This document shows positions 63,509 to 64,000 of a stretch of 64,000 nt of DNA, in pieces. The notes beneath the pieces were generated by a model. The model did not search any database. It saw only the letters and a list, made by a program, of their open reading frames with translations, and was not told the DNA's origin. This DNA is from Aliivibrio sp. S4MY1 (GTDB lineage Bacteria > Pseudomonadota > Gammaproteobacteria > Enterobacterales > Vibrionaceae), in the NCBI RefSeq assembly GCF_028765545.1, contig NZ_JARACP010000005.1, forward strand, positions 1 through 64,000. The letters are read 5' to 3'. Made by a program: the position numbers and the translations under genes. Numbering within the stretch: position 1 is the first letter of the stretch; every line of letters starts with the position of its first letter.

Positions 63509-64000
63509 AAATAAGCGCCTCCGTAATTGGTTTTTTTACGCCTTTTTTGGCAGATAAGTACGCTGCCAGTAAACAAATACACACAACACCAACGCCTGCA
63601 TAAGCCACTAATTCAAATGAGAAATAAATATTCAGTGGGTACCCATCCGTTCTTCCCGGTGGTGGTGGCATCTGTACATCCACCACTAGCAACAGTATTG
63701 TCGTTAAGGCTGTCATTACTGCACCAAGAACCACACCTATCACCGCAAGTAAGCCAGCTTCTCGTAAGAATGAGTGAATGATCTCATTAGGATAGCTGCC
63801 TAATGCGGATAAAGTGCCGATCTCACGCGTTCTTTCTGTTACTGACATCGTCATGGTATTAAACAAAGCCACAAATACGACTAAGCCCATCACAAAGCCC
63901 ATTACACCAAAGATAAGATCATATAAATCTTTCACTTTGTTGTAGAAAAAAGCACGCTCTTGCCATGGCGTGATTTCAACGTCGTAATCAAGTGGCATTG
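63501..64000 (-). CDS. FtsX-like ABC transporter permease, C-terminal part
   Basis: The gene runs off the right edge of the window; only about the last 166 residues are seen. The segment has three membrane spans and the FtsX/MacB C-terminal core: TMTMSVTERTREIGTLSALG, then FLREAGLLAVIGVVLGA. The family forms permeases of lipoprotein-release or efflux ABC transporters. It overlaps the LolA-like gene by 8 bp and is the most upstream gene of that operon seen here. The ATPase is presumably beyond the edge. Confidence 0.88.
   Translation of the reverse strand, partial: MPLDYDVEITPWQERAFFYNKVKDLYDLIFGVMGFVMGLVVFVALFNTMTMSVTERTREIGTLSALGSYPNEIIHSFLREAGLLAVIGVVLGAVMTALTTILLLVVDVQMPPPPGRTDGYPLNIYFSFELVAYAGVGVVCICLLAAYLSAKKGVKKPITEALIYV

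Overview
The window reads as chromosomal DNA of a marine gammaproteobacterium of the Vibrionaceae, most likely Aliivibrio (A. fischeri-like). The reasons are low GC, a CheV chemotaxis adaptor, a multidomain GH19 chitinase, a HopJ-family protein, and a glycine-cleavage locus split into gcvT / XRE-cupin regulator / gcvH-gcvP. In Vibrio this locus lies on the second chromosome; that species and replicon assignment is inference.

Layout. (1) 1-8417: an AT-rich integrated element whose left end is outside the window. It has iteron-like repeats next to a small HTH protein, several unrecognised genes, a short tyrosine recombinase beside a perfect 14-bp dyad and between direct repeats, an HNH-type protein, a frameshifted small gene, and a large serine integrase abutting the 3' end of ppiC. 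(2) 8418-19539: core genes: ppiC, cheV, a MaoC-like hydratase, gcvT, the XRE-cupin regulator, gcvH-gcvP, a PTS-EIIC/EAL fusion and an EamA transporter. (3) 19675-37616: an accessory island with a six-gene operon (Cys-cluster protein, three dynamin/GTPase-type proteins, a membrane-anchored coiled-coil protein, a CARF protein of the Cas_NE0113/TIGR02584 type); a candidate sRNA; an ibrA-ibrB-trimeric autotransporter operon; a complete type I restriction-modification operon; and an unrecognised gene. (4) 38236-41910: chitinase and tRNA-Gly. (5) 42113-51295: a cluster centred on a 1607-residue OmpA-domain protein with a visible tandem duplication. (6) 51471-64000: NhaC antiporter, a frameshifted small gene, metabolic genes, an MFS exporter with LysR regulator, a GH13 glucosidase, and an operon of ABC permease, LolA-like protein, outer-membrane protein and LytS/LytR-type two-component pair, which runs off the right edge.

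How the parts work together. GcvT, GcvH and GcvP are three of the four glycine-cleavage proteins, and the XRE-cupin gene between them is their likely local regulator. HsdR/M/S form one restriction system. IbrA/IbrB are known in E. coli as activators of Eib trimeric autotransporters, and here they are joined to such an adhesin gene. The most novel-looking system is the CARF/dynamin operon: a likely nucleotide-second-messenger sensor coupled to several membrane-remodelling-type GTPases, with no CRISPR array or Cas10 in view.
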